In this document: positions 47,800 through 58,797 of the stretch, one piece after another
How positions within the stretch are numbered: the stretch's first letter is position 1
Layout: every line of letters begins with the position of its first letter
NCBI GenBank assembly: GCA_022828595.1
Contig: JAKGHH010000002.1
Span: forward strand, 40,580,222-40,644,221
DNA from: Nelumbo lutea
Taxonomy: Eukaryota; Streptophyta; Magnoliopsida; Proteales; Nelumbonaceae
Direction of reading: 5' to 3'
DNA: 64,000 nt
The notes under the pieces: generated by a model
The model's input: the letters and a program-made list of their open reading frames with translations, nothing else
The model's database searches: none
Told to the model about the DNA's origin: nothing
Program-made: the position numbers and the translations under genes

Positions 47800-49110
47800 T
47801 CTTAAGATACCCCTTTAGATTATTATTTTGTGGGCCTGGATTCTCTCTCAACAAAATTAAAGACTCCCTGAAACACTGACATCCACCATACATTAATTGG
47901 GAATATGTCCGTACATTGTTAAGGGGATATCCCCAGGTGGATGCCAATACGTGTAGAGTTTCTTTGGGGAAGAGGTCTTTTCTTGGATATTGGAAGACGC
48001 AATGGATGACATGGTTTGGGACCTTTCTACCTATCTTCTACATTTGAATGGTTGGATGGAGCATGATTTTATAAAACGACCAACAAATAAAATCGTTCTG
48101 ATCATCGGGTTTTTAGGTTGATGGTTTGATTATTCGATTTGAATAAATGATTTGTTTTAACAAAAAGTTTAAAAAAGTAATTAAGAATAAAAAATGGTCA
48201 AAACCATTAAATGAATTGATGGATCAACAGTTTGGCTGTTCAAGTTAATGGATTGTTGGTTTATTCAACAGTTTTTTTCGTAGAGACCGAATTTGAAGTA
48301 AAACAGAACTGTTTGTCTGAACGATTCCTGAGCCGAATGATCCAATCGTCCAAATCAACAGCGATTCAAAAACCACGGGTTGGAGCAGTTTTTTTCTTAT
48401 TTCTTTTCTAAATCCAGATTATCGATGAAAAACCATGACTGGAGCAAGCTTGGGTGTCATGTTCATTTAAATACAGCTTTCTCAGTAGTAGATCCTGATT
48501 GAGACAGAGGCGTTAGATAGTTGGCAGTGTTGAAACGTTTGATGTTTGAGTTTGTTGACACAGCACCGCATTTCTCTCCTCAACCAACTAGCAAAACAAA
48601 GCCTTGCTTTTTAAGCAATTTTAATTGACTAATTTAAAAATATCCGCGGCAATTTGGGAGGATGACGGAGTAGAGCTGACACACAAAGATGAACATAAAC
48701 AATTGAACGTCAATAATTAACATCGTTTCAAGCTCCACGTTGAAGTATCAAAACAAAATGTCTCCAAATAATTGGCTGTTTATTTTAAAAAATGTGAATG
48801 ATTTACCAGTTTACCCAGTTTTTTTTTGGAATCTTTTTGAAAGTTGATATTTATTTATTTATTTAATCCATTTGTCCTCTTAATTAGACATATAATAAGA
48901 TTACGTTTAAATCAAATCCTAGCCAAAAGGCGGATGATACACTCTCTATCCATTGACAAACTTGTGGATATATTAAGTTGGGCTAGGTCTTAAAGGTTCC
49001 AGCCAATTTTTATATGAACCATTGACTTGGGGAGCTGTGATTTTTTTAAGTAAATAAAAGAATTATTAAAAGAGAGAAAGAAAAAGTTAGAAAGATATAA
49101 GAGACGTGGC
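47800..49110. other. Intergenic stretch, nothing recognised
   Basis: AT-rich DNA. Around 48060-48400 there are GGTTGATGGTTTGATTATTC-like motifs that resemble the decayed tracts at 22.4 and 40.4 kb. No gene supported. Confidence 0.4.
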
Positions 49111-49116
49111 CTTTAC

Positions 49117-49260
49117 AAATGAGTCCGGATCTGCTCCAGAGCGCTTCTCAGCATGTTTTAGCTGCACATTCAGAACATCTTCCATACTTATATCTTATTA
49201 TTCATGGAAGATGTTTCCAATAAATGATAGGATGTGGCTGTAAGATTGGTGTGAGGAACA
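49117..49260. mobile_element. Hairpin MITE-like sequence
   Basis: AACATCTTCCAT and ATGGAAGATGTTT form inverted arms around TTATTATT. It resembles the 53.1-kb hairpin. Confidence 0.45.
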
Positions 49261-49559
49261 TTCTGTGAAAAGCAAATTCCAATTCTTTACAAACAAAAGC
49301 AAACAGGCCGGGAACCATAGGCTATTTTTTTTTCTTGGAAACATTGTTGCCATGTAAGCAAGATTGAAAGCGGTTTTCTTTTTCATTATTACTGTTGGGT
49401 TCACCCATTTTATTGTTGAAAATGCCCAACCACATTAGAACCAAAATACTGATTTAGTTGGTCATTTCATGTAATAACCTGTATACTGGATGAAGTGGAT
49501 GCTCATCCAATGGCCTGCCATTAAGCTGCAAAGATCAAACAAAAAATCTCCTGGAAAAA

Positions 49560-50790
49560 GATTCGTCATGCTCATTGAGGAGACGGGGGAGAAACCTAAA
49601 ATTTGATGAAGTGATAACCGGAAAGCACAAGGCAAAGTGGTTGAAAGACATGCAAGAAGAAATGAATTCCTTGCATGAGAGCCACACATATATATGACCT
49701 TTTGTAAAAGTGTCCAAGGGAAAGAGAGCACTTAAGACTAGTAGGTGTTCAGATGGAAAATTGAGGACAAAATCTCACAATTAAGGTATAAGGTGAGATT
49801 GGTTATGAAATGATTTTGGTAGAAGAAAAGGGTTTATTAATGAGATTTTGAAAAATTGAGGATAAAATCTCACAATTAAGGTGTAAGGCAAGATTGGTTG
49901 TGAAAGGATTTAGGCAGGAAGAAAAGGGTTTATTAGTGAGATTTTCTCCCCTATTGTGAAAATGACCTCAATTAGAGTTGTTTTGAGATTAGTTGTAAGG
50001 TTGGATGTCAAGGTGGAATAACTTGATGCCAAGACAACATTTTTATTTCTTATGGTGATTTCGAGGAAGAGATAAACATGGAATAACCAAAAGTTTCAAA
50101 TCCAATGGAAGGGAATATTTGGTTTGTAGGCTGAGGAATGGTTTATATGTACTGAAACGAACTCCAGTGGTACAAGAAGTTTGACTCATTCATGGAGAGT
50201 CACAGATAGTCTAAAACACAATTGGACCACATCGTGTTCATTATTATTCTACTCTTTGTCAATGACACATTGATTGATGGGCAAGACACCAACAAGATTG
50301 ATAGAGTAAAGAAATAATTGAGCAAATCCTTTGTGATGAGAGACTTAAGACCTGCAAATATTAGGCATGATGATCCCGTGTGACAGGAAAACAAGAAAAT
50401 TGTGGCTACCATAAGAAAAATACATTGGAAATGTACTTGCAAGGTTCAACATAAACAATGCAAAACCTATTAGAACTCCCTTAACAGGGTACTTCCAACT
50501 TAGCTCCAAGTAGTGCCCTACCATTAAGAAGGAAAAGGAAGAAACGAAGAAGACTCCTCATGCCTCCATAGTGGGTAGTTTAATGTATGCCATGGTCTAT
50601 ACACATGCAGTTGGAGTTGTTAGCAGATTTGTTGCGAACTGGAAAGGAACACTAGGCCATAGTGAAGTGGATTTTCAAGTATCTATGGGGTTCCTCCAAG
50701 GTATGTTTGAGCTTTGGAGAAGGCAAACCTATCACGAAAGGTTTTACAAACACAAACATGCAAGCTGCATGGGCTTAGTATTCTAGACTG
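49560..50790 (+). mobile_element. Copia reverse-transcriptase/RNase H remnant (first)
   Basis: In many broken frames: MTSIRVVLRLVV-like, then further on KTPHASIVGSLMYAMVYT and HAVGVVSRFVANWKG at 50550-50640. This is the block before RNase H in Tork-type Copia elements. A short direct duplication (GATTGGTTATGAAA / GATTGGTTGTGAAA with following AGAAAAGGGTTTATTA) is at 49796-49940. Dead. Confidence 0.65.
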
Positions 50791-50819
50791 AGTACTGCCT
50801 TGATCCCCCACTATTTATC

Positions 50820-51825
50820 TTCAACAATCACAAGATTATCCTATATATGTTGATTTATGTTGATGACATATTATTAATTGAGAATTCTTATACTTTCATC
50901 ATGGGACTCTTATCTCAACTGTCTCAGGCTTTCTCTCTCAAGGATCTAGGTGATGTACATTATTCTTTTGGTATGGAGATTACCAAACATTCCTCAGGGA
51001 TCATCCTTTTTCAATGATGTTATATTTTAAATCTTTTTTCGTCATGCCAATATGGAAAATGCAAAGCCTCAAACATTCCCCATAGTCGTCACTTGTAAAC
51101 TCTCAAAATTCTCTAGTGATCTTTTGCCTGATCCCTCTGAATACAAAAGCTTTGCGGGCACTCTACAATATGTCCCTATTATACGATTAGATCTTTCCTT
51201 TTCAGTCAACAAAGGTGTGTCAATTTCTACACGCTCCTACAACAGATCATTGGGTTACTGTCAAGTAGATTCTTCGCTATCTCAAACACACCCTTGACCA
51301 TGGATTATATTTTTATGCCTCTAATTCTCCTCCATCACTGGCATATTCCAATGCAGATCGATTGGGCTGGTAGTCTTGACAATCGGCACTCTACTGAAGG
51401 CTTTGCTATCTACCTTGGTCGTAACTTGGTCGCCTGGAACACCAAAAAAGAACCTACTATTGCATGGTCCAGTATAAAGTCTGTGTTTTGTGCTTACGCC
51501 AATTTTCTACCAAGGTTTTGTGATTGTCTTTTCTACTCAAAGATTTAGGCTACTCTCTCCCTCAACCCCCTTTCATCCATCTAGTGTGACAACATTGGGG
51601 CAAATTACTCAACGGCTCACCCTATTTTTCATGCACGCACCCATCATGTAGAAGTGGATTTTCACTTCATGATTTGGTTCTTTACAAGTCTCTTCGTGTT
51701 CAATACATTTCTTTGGGAGACTAGATTGCTGATGTGATGACCAAACCTCTTAGTGGATTTCAGTTTATGCATCTACGCACCAAGCTTCAAGTCCTTCCTG
51801 GACCTTTCTCTTGAGGGGACGTATA
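50820..51825 (+). mobile_element. Copia RT-RNase H remnant (second)
   Basis: YVDDILLIEN (50857) and FSLKDLGDVHYSFGMEI, then broken frames, then DWAGSLDNRHSTEGFAIYLG and NLVAWNTKKEPTIAWSS (51360-51480), and [10 protein letters not shown]. This is the RT end and RNase H of a Copia element. The polypurine tract TTGAGGGGACG is at about 51811-51821, so 3' LTR sequence should follow. The junction with the first remnant lies near 50790. Many stops. Confidence 0.78.
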
Positions 51826-52710
51826 CGTATTGGAGTTTAAGTAACCTTGGGAACTCTATCCAGTGTAACATGTTTTAGTTAAACCATATCTATATCACCT
51901 TATCTCTAAGCTATTGTATCCTAATCGAATTCATCATCTCACTGTTGTAAGTTATAGGACTCTCACTCTATATAATGCAAATGTCTAGACCAGCCTAAGC
52001 ATTGGGATTTTCCATTCATTTTGAGTCTTGCCTTTGCAAATTCTTTATCTGGTGTGGTGGGGGATATTGATGGGCAGTATGATAATGGTTGTGACATCGA
52101 GAGTTGGGAAAGGGGCAGCCAATACAGAGAATATATAGTATTGGCAAGAGTTGAGACATGGCTATGGGTTGAACGGTTATATACAGGGAACAGGTATGCA
52201 GGTAAGTGTAGTGGGTATAGTCATGATATCAGAGTGTAAACATGCTCAAATAGGAGTTTTTATGTTAGAAGTTCAAAAGTTGATGATGAACAGTAATTTT
52301 GTCGATTGCTACACGAACCCAGATTTCTTATACTCATTTTTTCTATCCACACTCTATTCATTGAAAATTGCAGCCATACATCTCTCACAATTCAAAGATG
52401 ACTATGTGTGGTAATAATTCACAGCGGATAGAGTGTGGGTAGAGTAAATGGGTATTTTAGTCAATTTTTATCTCTATTCTAATGGAGTGTAATTACATTT
52501 ATATGATAAACTTCAGGATAAGTGACTGTTATTAGCCAAAAACAAAGAAATTATCAATATTGTTACAAACCTTAGGGGAGGTTTCAGCAATAGCAATTTA
52601 CCTTATTTTTTATAATTAAGATCAATATATAGATTTTCTTGGTAAATAGTCCGGTGTTTCCTTTTTTTACTCAGAAAAGGGCGATTCATTAATACTATAA
52701 AGCAGCAACC
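51826..52710. other. Probable Copia LTR start, then unassigned DNA
   Basis: The 150-200 bp after the polypurine tract are probably 3' LTR, but the end is unclear. The stretch 52555-52605 (CCTTAGGGGAGGTTTCAGCAA, then TAGCAATTTACC) is one arm of the Mutator-like MITE family. Confidence 0.4.
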
Positions 52711-52713
52711 TAA

Positions 52714-52822
52714 GGCTCAGTTTGGAAGGAGTATAAATATAAATATGTAGAGTGCAAAATCTTGTATTTTATATTATTTTGCACTGTACATATTTGTATT
52801 TATACTCCTTTTATACTAAACC
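52714..52822. mobile_element. Short Tourist-type MITE
   Basis: TAA at 52711-52713 and 52823-52825. Ends GGCTCAGTTTGGAAGGAGTA and TACTCCTTTTATACTAAACC. Confidence 0.75.
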
Positions 52823-52825
52823 TAA

Positions 52826-52944
52826 GCCTGAGTTTGGAAGGAATACAAATGCAAATATATACTGTGCAAATACATACAAAATAATGCAAAATATAAAGTT
52901 TTGCACTCTACATATTTACATTTATACTCCTTCCAAACTGAGCA
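52826..52944. mobile_element. Short Tourist-type MITE, adjacent copy
   Basis: Begins directly after the shared TAA (52823-52825) and ends before TAA 52945-52947. Ends GCCTGAGTTTGGAAGGAATA and TACTCCTTCCAAACTGAGCA. Confidence 0.75.
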
Positions 52945-53084
52945 TAAGAAATAACCACTGGACAAAGATACACAGTGGAGGCTGACAAGATTTGAGCGGG
53001 CTAACAACAGTAATCAATTAAGACAGTTAAAAACAAAAACTAAGAGACTGGATCGGCTCCTCACACCTGGCACTTCACGTGCAC

Positions 53085-53180
53085 ATCCTATCATGCATTG
53101 GAAACATCTCCCGTATTTATTGGTTATTATTCATATATGTTTCCAATACATGGTGGATGTGCCTATGAGACGCCCATTTG
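53085..53180. mobile_element. Hairpin MITE next to the satellite array
   Basis: GCACATCCTATCATGCATTG ... CAATACATGGTGGATGTGC are inverted arms with GGAAACATCTC / ATATGTTTCC inside. Confidence 0.55.
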
Positions 53181-53194
53181 TGAGAAGCAGATTG

Positions 53195-55135
53195 CATTTC
53201 CGATTTGAAGAAATGTCCATTCTCTGCCCTTCCTCTGAGAATGAAATTTCATTTTTTTTTTTTATTTCAATTCCCATCCCATTCCTATTTGAACCAGAAC
53301 AGGTTATTCTGGTTCCAACTGTTTGATTGAGTGGGAATGAAATCCTATTCCCATTCCTAAAAAATGGCATTTCCGATTTGAAGAAATGTCCATTCTCTGC
53401 CCTTCCTCTGAGAATAAAATTTCATTCTTTTTTTTTTTTTTTTATTTCAATTCCCATCCCATTCCTATTTGAACCAGAACAGGTTATTCTGATTCCAACT
53501 GTTTGATTGAGTGGGAATGGAATCCTATTCCCATTCCTACTAGAATGGCATTTCCGATTTGAAGAAATGTCCATTCTCTGCCCTTCCTCTGAGAATGAAA
53601 TTTCATTTTTTTTTTATTTCAATTCCCATCCCATTCCTATTTGAACCAGAACAGGTTATTCTGGTTCCAACTGTTTGATTGAGTGGGAATGAAATCCTAT
53701 TCCCATTCCTAATAGAATGGCATTTTCGATTTGAAGAAATGTCCATTCTCTGCCCTTCCTCTAAGAATAAAATTTCATTCTTTTTTTTTTTTTAATTTCA
53801 ATTCCCATCCCATTCCTATTTGAACCAGAACAGGTTATTCTGATTCCAACTGTTTGATTGAGTGGGAATGGAATCCTATTCCCATTCCTACTAGAATGGC
53901 ATTTCCGGTTTGAAGAAATGTCCATTCTCTGCCCTTCCTCTGAGAATGAAATTTCATTTTTTTTTTATTTCAATTCCCATCCCATTCCTATTTGAACCAG
54001 AACAGGTTATTCTGGTTCCAACTGTTTGATTGAGTGGGAATGAAATCCTATTCCCATTCCTAAAAAATGGCATTTCCGATTTGAAGAAATGTCCATTCTC
54101 TGCCCTTCCTCTGAGAATAAAATTTCATTCTTTTTTTTTTTTTTTATTTCAATTCCCATCCCATTCCTATTTGAACCAGAACAGGTTATTCTGATTCCAA
54201 CTGTTTGATTGAGTGGGAATGGAATCCTATTCCCATTCCTACTAGAATGGCATTTCCGATTTGAAGAAATGTCCATTCTCTGCCCTTCCTCTGAGAACGA
54301 AATTTCATTTTTTTTTTATTTCAATTCCCATCCCATTCCTATTTGAACCAGAACAGGTTATTCTGGTTCCAACTGTTTGATTGAGTGGGAATGAAATCCT
54401 ATTCCCATTCCTAATAGAATGGCATTTCCGATTTGAAGAAATGTCCATTCTCTGCCCTTCCTCTAAGAATAAAATTTCATTCTTTTTTTTTTTTTAATTT
54501 CAATTCCCATCCCATTCCTATTTGAACCAGAACAGGTTATTCTGATTCCAACTGTTTGATTGAGTGGGAATGGAATCCTATTCCCATTCCTACTAGAATG
54601 GCATTTCCGGTTTGAAGAAATGTCCATTCTCTGCCCTTCCTCTGAGAATGAAATTTCATTTTTTTTTTATTTCAATTCCCATCCCATTCCTATTTGAACC
54701 AGAACAGGTTATTCTGGTTCCAACTGTTTGATTGAGTGGGAATGAAATCCTATTCCCATTCCTAATAGAATGGCATTTCCGATTTGAAGAAATGTCCATT
54801 CTCTACCCTTCCTCTGAGAATAAAATTTCATTCATTTTTTTTTTTTTAATTTCAATTCCCATCCCATTCCTATTTGAACCAGAACAGGTTATTCTGATTC
54901 CAACTGTTTGATTGAGTGGGAATGGAATCCTATTCCCATTCCTACTAGAATGGCATTTCCGATTTGAAGAAATGTCCATTTTCTACTCTTCCGAGGATGA
55001 AATTTCATTCTTTTTTTTTATTTCAATTCCCATTCCATTCCTATTTGAAATGGAATGATTTCGATTACCATTCCGATACCAATTAAAAATGATTTCGATT
55101 CCAGTTCCAGTTACAAACCAAACGATCCCTAATAT
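53195..55135. repeat. MITE-derived tandem array with higher-order structure
   Basis: Eleven units start at 53195, 53369, 53549, 53721, 53900, 54071, 54251, 54423, 54602, 54774 and 54954, with spacings of 171-180 bp. Odd units share GAATGAAATTTCA, a short T run and ATTCTGGTTCC. Even units share GAATAAAATTTCATTC, a long T run and ATTCTGATTCC. Finer variants recur every four units (about 703 bp). The last unit runs into an element end (AAACCAAACGATCCC). Each unit matches the interior of the Tourist-like MITE at 32056-32294. Confidence 0.92.
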
Positions 55136-55149
55136 CTTATTTGCGGTAG

Positions 55150-55300
55150 ATATTAAATTCTTCCTGAATCCACAGCCTAGCAAGCACTAAACCATTCCCA
55201 ATAACAATAACCTCTGCTTGAATAGCCGAAAGAAATGGCTGGCCCATGATAAGCAGCGACACAATAACCATTCCAATCCCATATAACAGTGCTAAAATTG
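55150..55300 (-). mobile_element. LINE RNase H fragment
   Basis: Minus-strand frame with QPFLSAIQAEVIVIGNGLVL and ARLWIQEE, resembling the RNase H block of plant L1 elements. Very short. Confidence 0.4.
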
Positions 55301-55463
55301 GCTTTATTTATAAGTTATAATTAGCGTTTCTTAGTATTAGTATTAATAATCTGTTTATTAAAAAAAAGTAAATAATCGGCTTTTCAGCAGTTCTAATTTA
55401 TCGTGTACTTCCAACTGCAACACACGTTTCAACGTTTGAGCTGGGCTTCAGACAGTTACAAGA

Positions 55464-55469
55464 CACGTG
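55464..55469 (+). promoter_or_regulatory. G-box (CACGTG) upstream of seipin
   Basis: GACACGTGTC lies 138 bp before the seipin ATG. It is a perfect ACGT-core element of the kind bound by bZIP/bHLH factors and found in ABA-responsive promoters. No clear TATA box. A CT-rich leader (55566-55587) precedes the ATG. Confidence 0.4.
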
Positions 55470-55606
55470 TCAGTGCTTGGCACCGCCTAACCACCACTTA
55501 TCAGTTTCCCTCTATGCAGATCTCACTAAAAAAATAATTAGAAATAAACGCTCATAAGTCCTTCACTCTCCTCTTCTTCTTCGTCTCAAGAACACTAGAC
55601 AAACCT

Positions 55607-56191
55607 ATGGATACCCATCCGATTAGACCATCCCGGCGTACCTTATTAACCACCACCCCTCATCCTAGGGCGAAAGAGGACGACCTCCTGATACTGAAAC
55701 CAGCAGCCTGGTTCGTAAAGTTGGTAGCTTTCCAAGCAGAACTCATCTCTAACTGCTTAGAATATCTGTCATCGACCCTCTTCTCTTTCCTGTCAACGTC
55801 TCTTGAGTCCGTTCACCGTGCCGAAGAAGTAAGGGAAAGTGCCGGGGTGGCTGTGCCATCCCGCGTGGCCGACGGCAGCGGCATCTTCTTGCGGAAGCTC
55901 GGCTTTGGGCTTGTTGGTGCTATTTATGCCGTTCTGCTTCTGACTGCTGTCATGGTTTTGGCCATTATTGTCGGAGTTGGGTGGGTTCAGTGGTGGGTCG
56001 AGGAGCCTGTGTTCGTTCGAGAGCCTCTGCATTTCGATTACACTGATGCTCATCCCAGCGCAGTCTTCTCATTCAGCGGTGGTTTACAAGGGAATGTGAA
56101 AAGGGCGATTCCAGCTGGGCACACCTTCTATGTTTCGGTCGTGCTTCTGATGCCGGAATCTGATTTTAACCGGCAAATTGGAGTTTTTCAG
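55607..56191 (+). CDS. Seipin (SEIPIN1-like), first exon only
   Basis: Codons 1-195 of a plant seipin. Seipin is the ER membrane protein that organises lipid-droplet budding and triacylglycerol storage. Seen: a variable N-terminus, an LKPAAWFVKLVAFQAEL amphipathic stretch, a transmembrane helix about 99-126, then the start of the conserved luminal domain (EEPVFVREPLHFDYTDAHP; HTFYVSVVLLMPESDFNRQ). The exon ends IGVFQ|GTACTG at 56191; frame and donor agree. The rest of the luminal domain and the second membrane helix were not found before the window end. Either intron 1 exceeds 7.8 kb, with a Copia element inside, or the gene is truncated. The first exon shows no damage. Confidence 0.9.
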
Positions 56192-57310
56192 GTACTGATC
56201 CGTTTATTTCTTTGCGTTTCAGAGGAAAGAATCTAATCTGGATTGGTTTGATTGTTTTCTTATGGTTATTAATTCTTGATCTTTTTTCAAAAAAAAAAAA
56301 AATCTTGTTCTCTTACTTAGTTCTCTTATATTATTACAATTGTTGGTGAATGGACGAGTGAATTGATTTATATGGTCGAAGTGCTGAAATCACAGCCATG
56401 GATCATCTGTTTAGAGCCTGGAAATAGATGTTAATGTGCTAAGTGGTGATGGTTTCAATGGCTGGAGCCCATTTTTGGAATTTTGAGGTTGAGGGGTTTC
56501 TGCATGTTCCCTCACCTTGGCTCTGTTTTCAGTACCTAGGCTGACTGGCAATGGACTTGACGGAGCTTCGGAATGTTGGGGATCGGATCTGTCAAATCCA
56601 GATCCACATTGGAATATCATGCAATAGATCCATGATATATCCATTAATATGCATTCGGGCCAGATTAGGGTTAGATCCCAAATTGACACGTATGAATGAT
56701 GGGATCATACCGGGTCCAAATTGATCCAATCCCCGAATCCGGAGGGGTTGGTTAAGGTAACGTTTTTCAACCTGTCTTTTGACCTGGCTGGTCGGACCCG
56801 TGACCCATTTACAATTCAGTTGCGGTCGTATCACAAAACTAAATAACATAGTGAACGACCCATTAACCGAACCACTTATCCATTCAACATGGCATCGGTT
56901 TTCTGCACTATTTTAATCTTTGAAATTTTTTGTAATGATGAAATCACTGGTTGACCTGTTGGTCCATATGGATGAACCGCTGACATGTCGAGCCATAGGA
57001 AAAGCAATTCAGCACCGTCGGGTTTTAAAAAACTGGTTTTAGGGTGGAGATCTTGTGAGGATATCAACCTACAAATATCTTGATATATACATTCCATTTC
57101 ATGCACTAGGTTGAGCAGAGTTGCAATGACCATGTTATAAACCACTAGATCCAGCTTGGCTCAAAGATAGGCCCGTCTTGATAGATTGAATGGGGCATTT
57201 CGAATTATATTTTCTTGATTTTGGATTTGTTTATGTAGTTGTTAGAGCTCATATTGTTTTTGAACTCAACGGTGGCTTTAGATGATTCATTGAGACCCAA
57301 TTGTTGATTG
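56192..57310 (+). other. Seipin intron 1 or downstream DNA, no gene
   Basis: Begins with the donor GTACTGATCC. No seipin exon, domain or clear repeat found. The part 56680-57010 has decayed GACCCGTGACCC-like motifs. Confidence 0.5.
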
Positions 57311-57329
57311 GGATATGAGACTTCAGCTG

Positions 57330-57890
57330 GTAGAGGGGGTTTTAGAAATCGACTTAAAACTCCCATGAGAGACGGGGTGTATTGAGGCGGTGAAGAGCTG
57401 TTGTTTCACAGTGAACAAGGCCTTGGAATTGAAAAATAGAGGTTGATGTAGTAACCTTTGGCTTTTAGATAGATAATCACGAAGGAAAGCCTCTCTTAGG
57501 TGGTTACAAAGCTCTATAAATAGAGCCACACCCACCTAAGTTCATCCATCAAGCAAGAAACAACGAAGTCCCAAGAGAAGGATTTCCTCTGTTGGGTTTC
57601 TGGCAATGTAGTAGAGAAGAAAAACTCTCCCAAGTTCATTTTCATTTCTGGCATTGTAGTAGAGAAGAAAAGCAGACAAGGTTTTTGAGAAGATTTCAAA
57701 GCTCTCATACATCTAAAGGGAGCTATGGGGCGGCATTGCATTTACATCCACTGCTCAAGGTTAGACATTTATATTTCCCTTGTCTGAGAAGATTTCAAAG
57801 CTCTCAAACATCTAAAGGGAGTCCTCGGGGCGGCGTTGCATTTACATCCATTGCTCAAGGTTAGACATTTACAACTAAAGCGGTTCTATG
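57330..57890 (+). repeat. Possible LTR or promoter unit with a 99-bp duplication
   Basis: TATAAATA at 57515-57522 in the context GCTCTATAAATAGAGC. Downstream, TTTCTGGCAATGTAGTAGAG recurs after about 49 bp (TTTCTGGCATTGTAGTAGAG). A 99-bp block (57687 and 57786; GAGAAGATTTCAAAGCTCTC, then TTGCATTTACATCCA, then GCTCAAGGTTAGACATTTA) is repeated in tandem. It resembles the U3-R of a solo LTR, but I could not fix TG/CA ends. Confidence 0.4.
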
Positions 57891-58035
57891 CTTTGAAATG
57901 AATTGAAATGTTGTATTTTCTTCTTTGTTAGAACTGCTATAGTAGACATAGCAGGCCTAAAAAGCCCACTAGATTAATCCAATTGTTTTGAAATGGGTTC
58001 TTGGGTGGTCAGAAACGACGAGGAATTTGGGTGTT

Positions 58036-58305
58036 CTTAACAATAGAGAAACGACAGAAAATAAGAGAGAGAAGGTAGAAGGTAGAAGAGAGAAGGTAGA
58101 AGGTAGAAGAGAAGAAGAAAGGTTGGCGACCAAAAAGAATTACTGGTGGCGCCAAAATATGTTAATATTTATAGGGCGACCAAAAAAGAAAGGGAAAAGA
58201 CCCTTGTGCCTTGTAACTAAAGTACAATAACAAAAAATAAATACTTTAAAAAATAGACCAAATATACTTTAACTAGACAAAATAATAAAATAAACTATTT
58301 CAACA
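58036..58305 (-). repeat. 3' LTR of the Copia element
   Basis: Starts TGTTGAAATAGTTTA on the minus strand, directly after the polypurine tract. Contains a duplicated AGAGAAGGTAGAAGGTAGA tract. Confidence 0.82.
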
Positions 58306-58341
58306 CTCCCCCTCAAGTTAGGGCATAGATGTCAATCATGC

Positions 58342-58797
58342 TCAATTTGTCACACAAATCATTAAGGTTACATGATGAAGACCTTTGGCGAAGATGTTTG
58401 CAAGTTTTTCTTCTGAGCTGATATATGGAGTGCATACTTCTCTATTCACAAGTTTTTCTCTAATAAAATTCTTGTTCACTTCAATGTGTTTTCTCCTATC
58501 ATGGAGGATTGAGTTCACAGTAATGTTGCTAGCAGTTTTATTGTCCCAATAGATTGGCATGGGGTTGTTAATTATAAAACCCAGTTCACCTAACAGGTTT
58601 CTTATCCACATGATTTTAGAAATTTCATGAGACATAGTTCTGTATTTTGCTTTAGCATTGGACCTAGCCACCACACTTTGCTTCTTACTTCTCCAAGTGG
58701 CCAAGTTTCCTCTCACAAAGGTACAATGCCTACTAGTAGATTTTCGATCATCTGTTGCCCCTATCCAATCAACATTTGTATACACTTCCACTTTCAA
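58342..58797 (-). pseudogene. Copia RNase H
   Basis: VEVYTNVDWIGATDDRKSTS, then LATWRSKKQSVVARSNAKAK, IYWDNKTASNITVN and HIEVNKNFIREKL. This is the complete RNase H order of Copia elements. The usual D of YTDADW is N here (YTNVDW), and the E of SSTEAEY is K (SNAKAKY), so catalysis is doubtful even where the frame is open. Confidence 0.85.

Noticed and set aside
53131..55183. Minus-strand frames with repeated NRNGMGIEIKKK-type peptides
   Set aside because: These are translations of the MITE-derived satellite, with frames interrupted by poly-T length changes.
55150..55300. A possible host gene exon next to seipin
   Set aside because: The motif order fits LINE RNase H better, so it was kept only as a low-confidence element fragment.
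56411..57145. Minus-strand frames of 85-92 residues after seipin exon 1
   Set aside because: No similarity that I recognise, and composition fits decayed intronic DNA.
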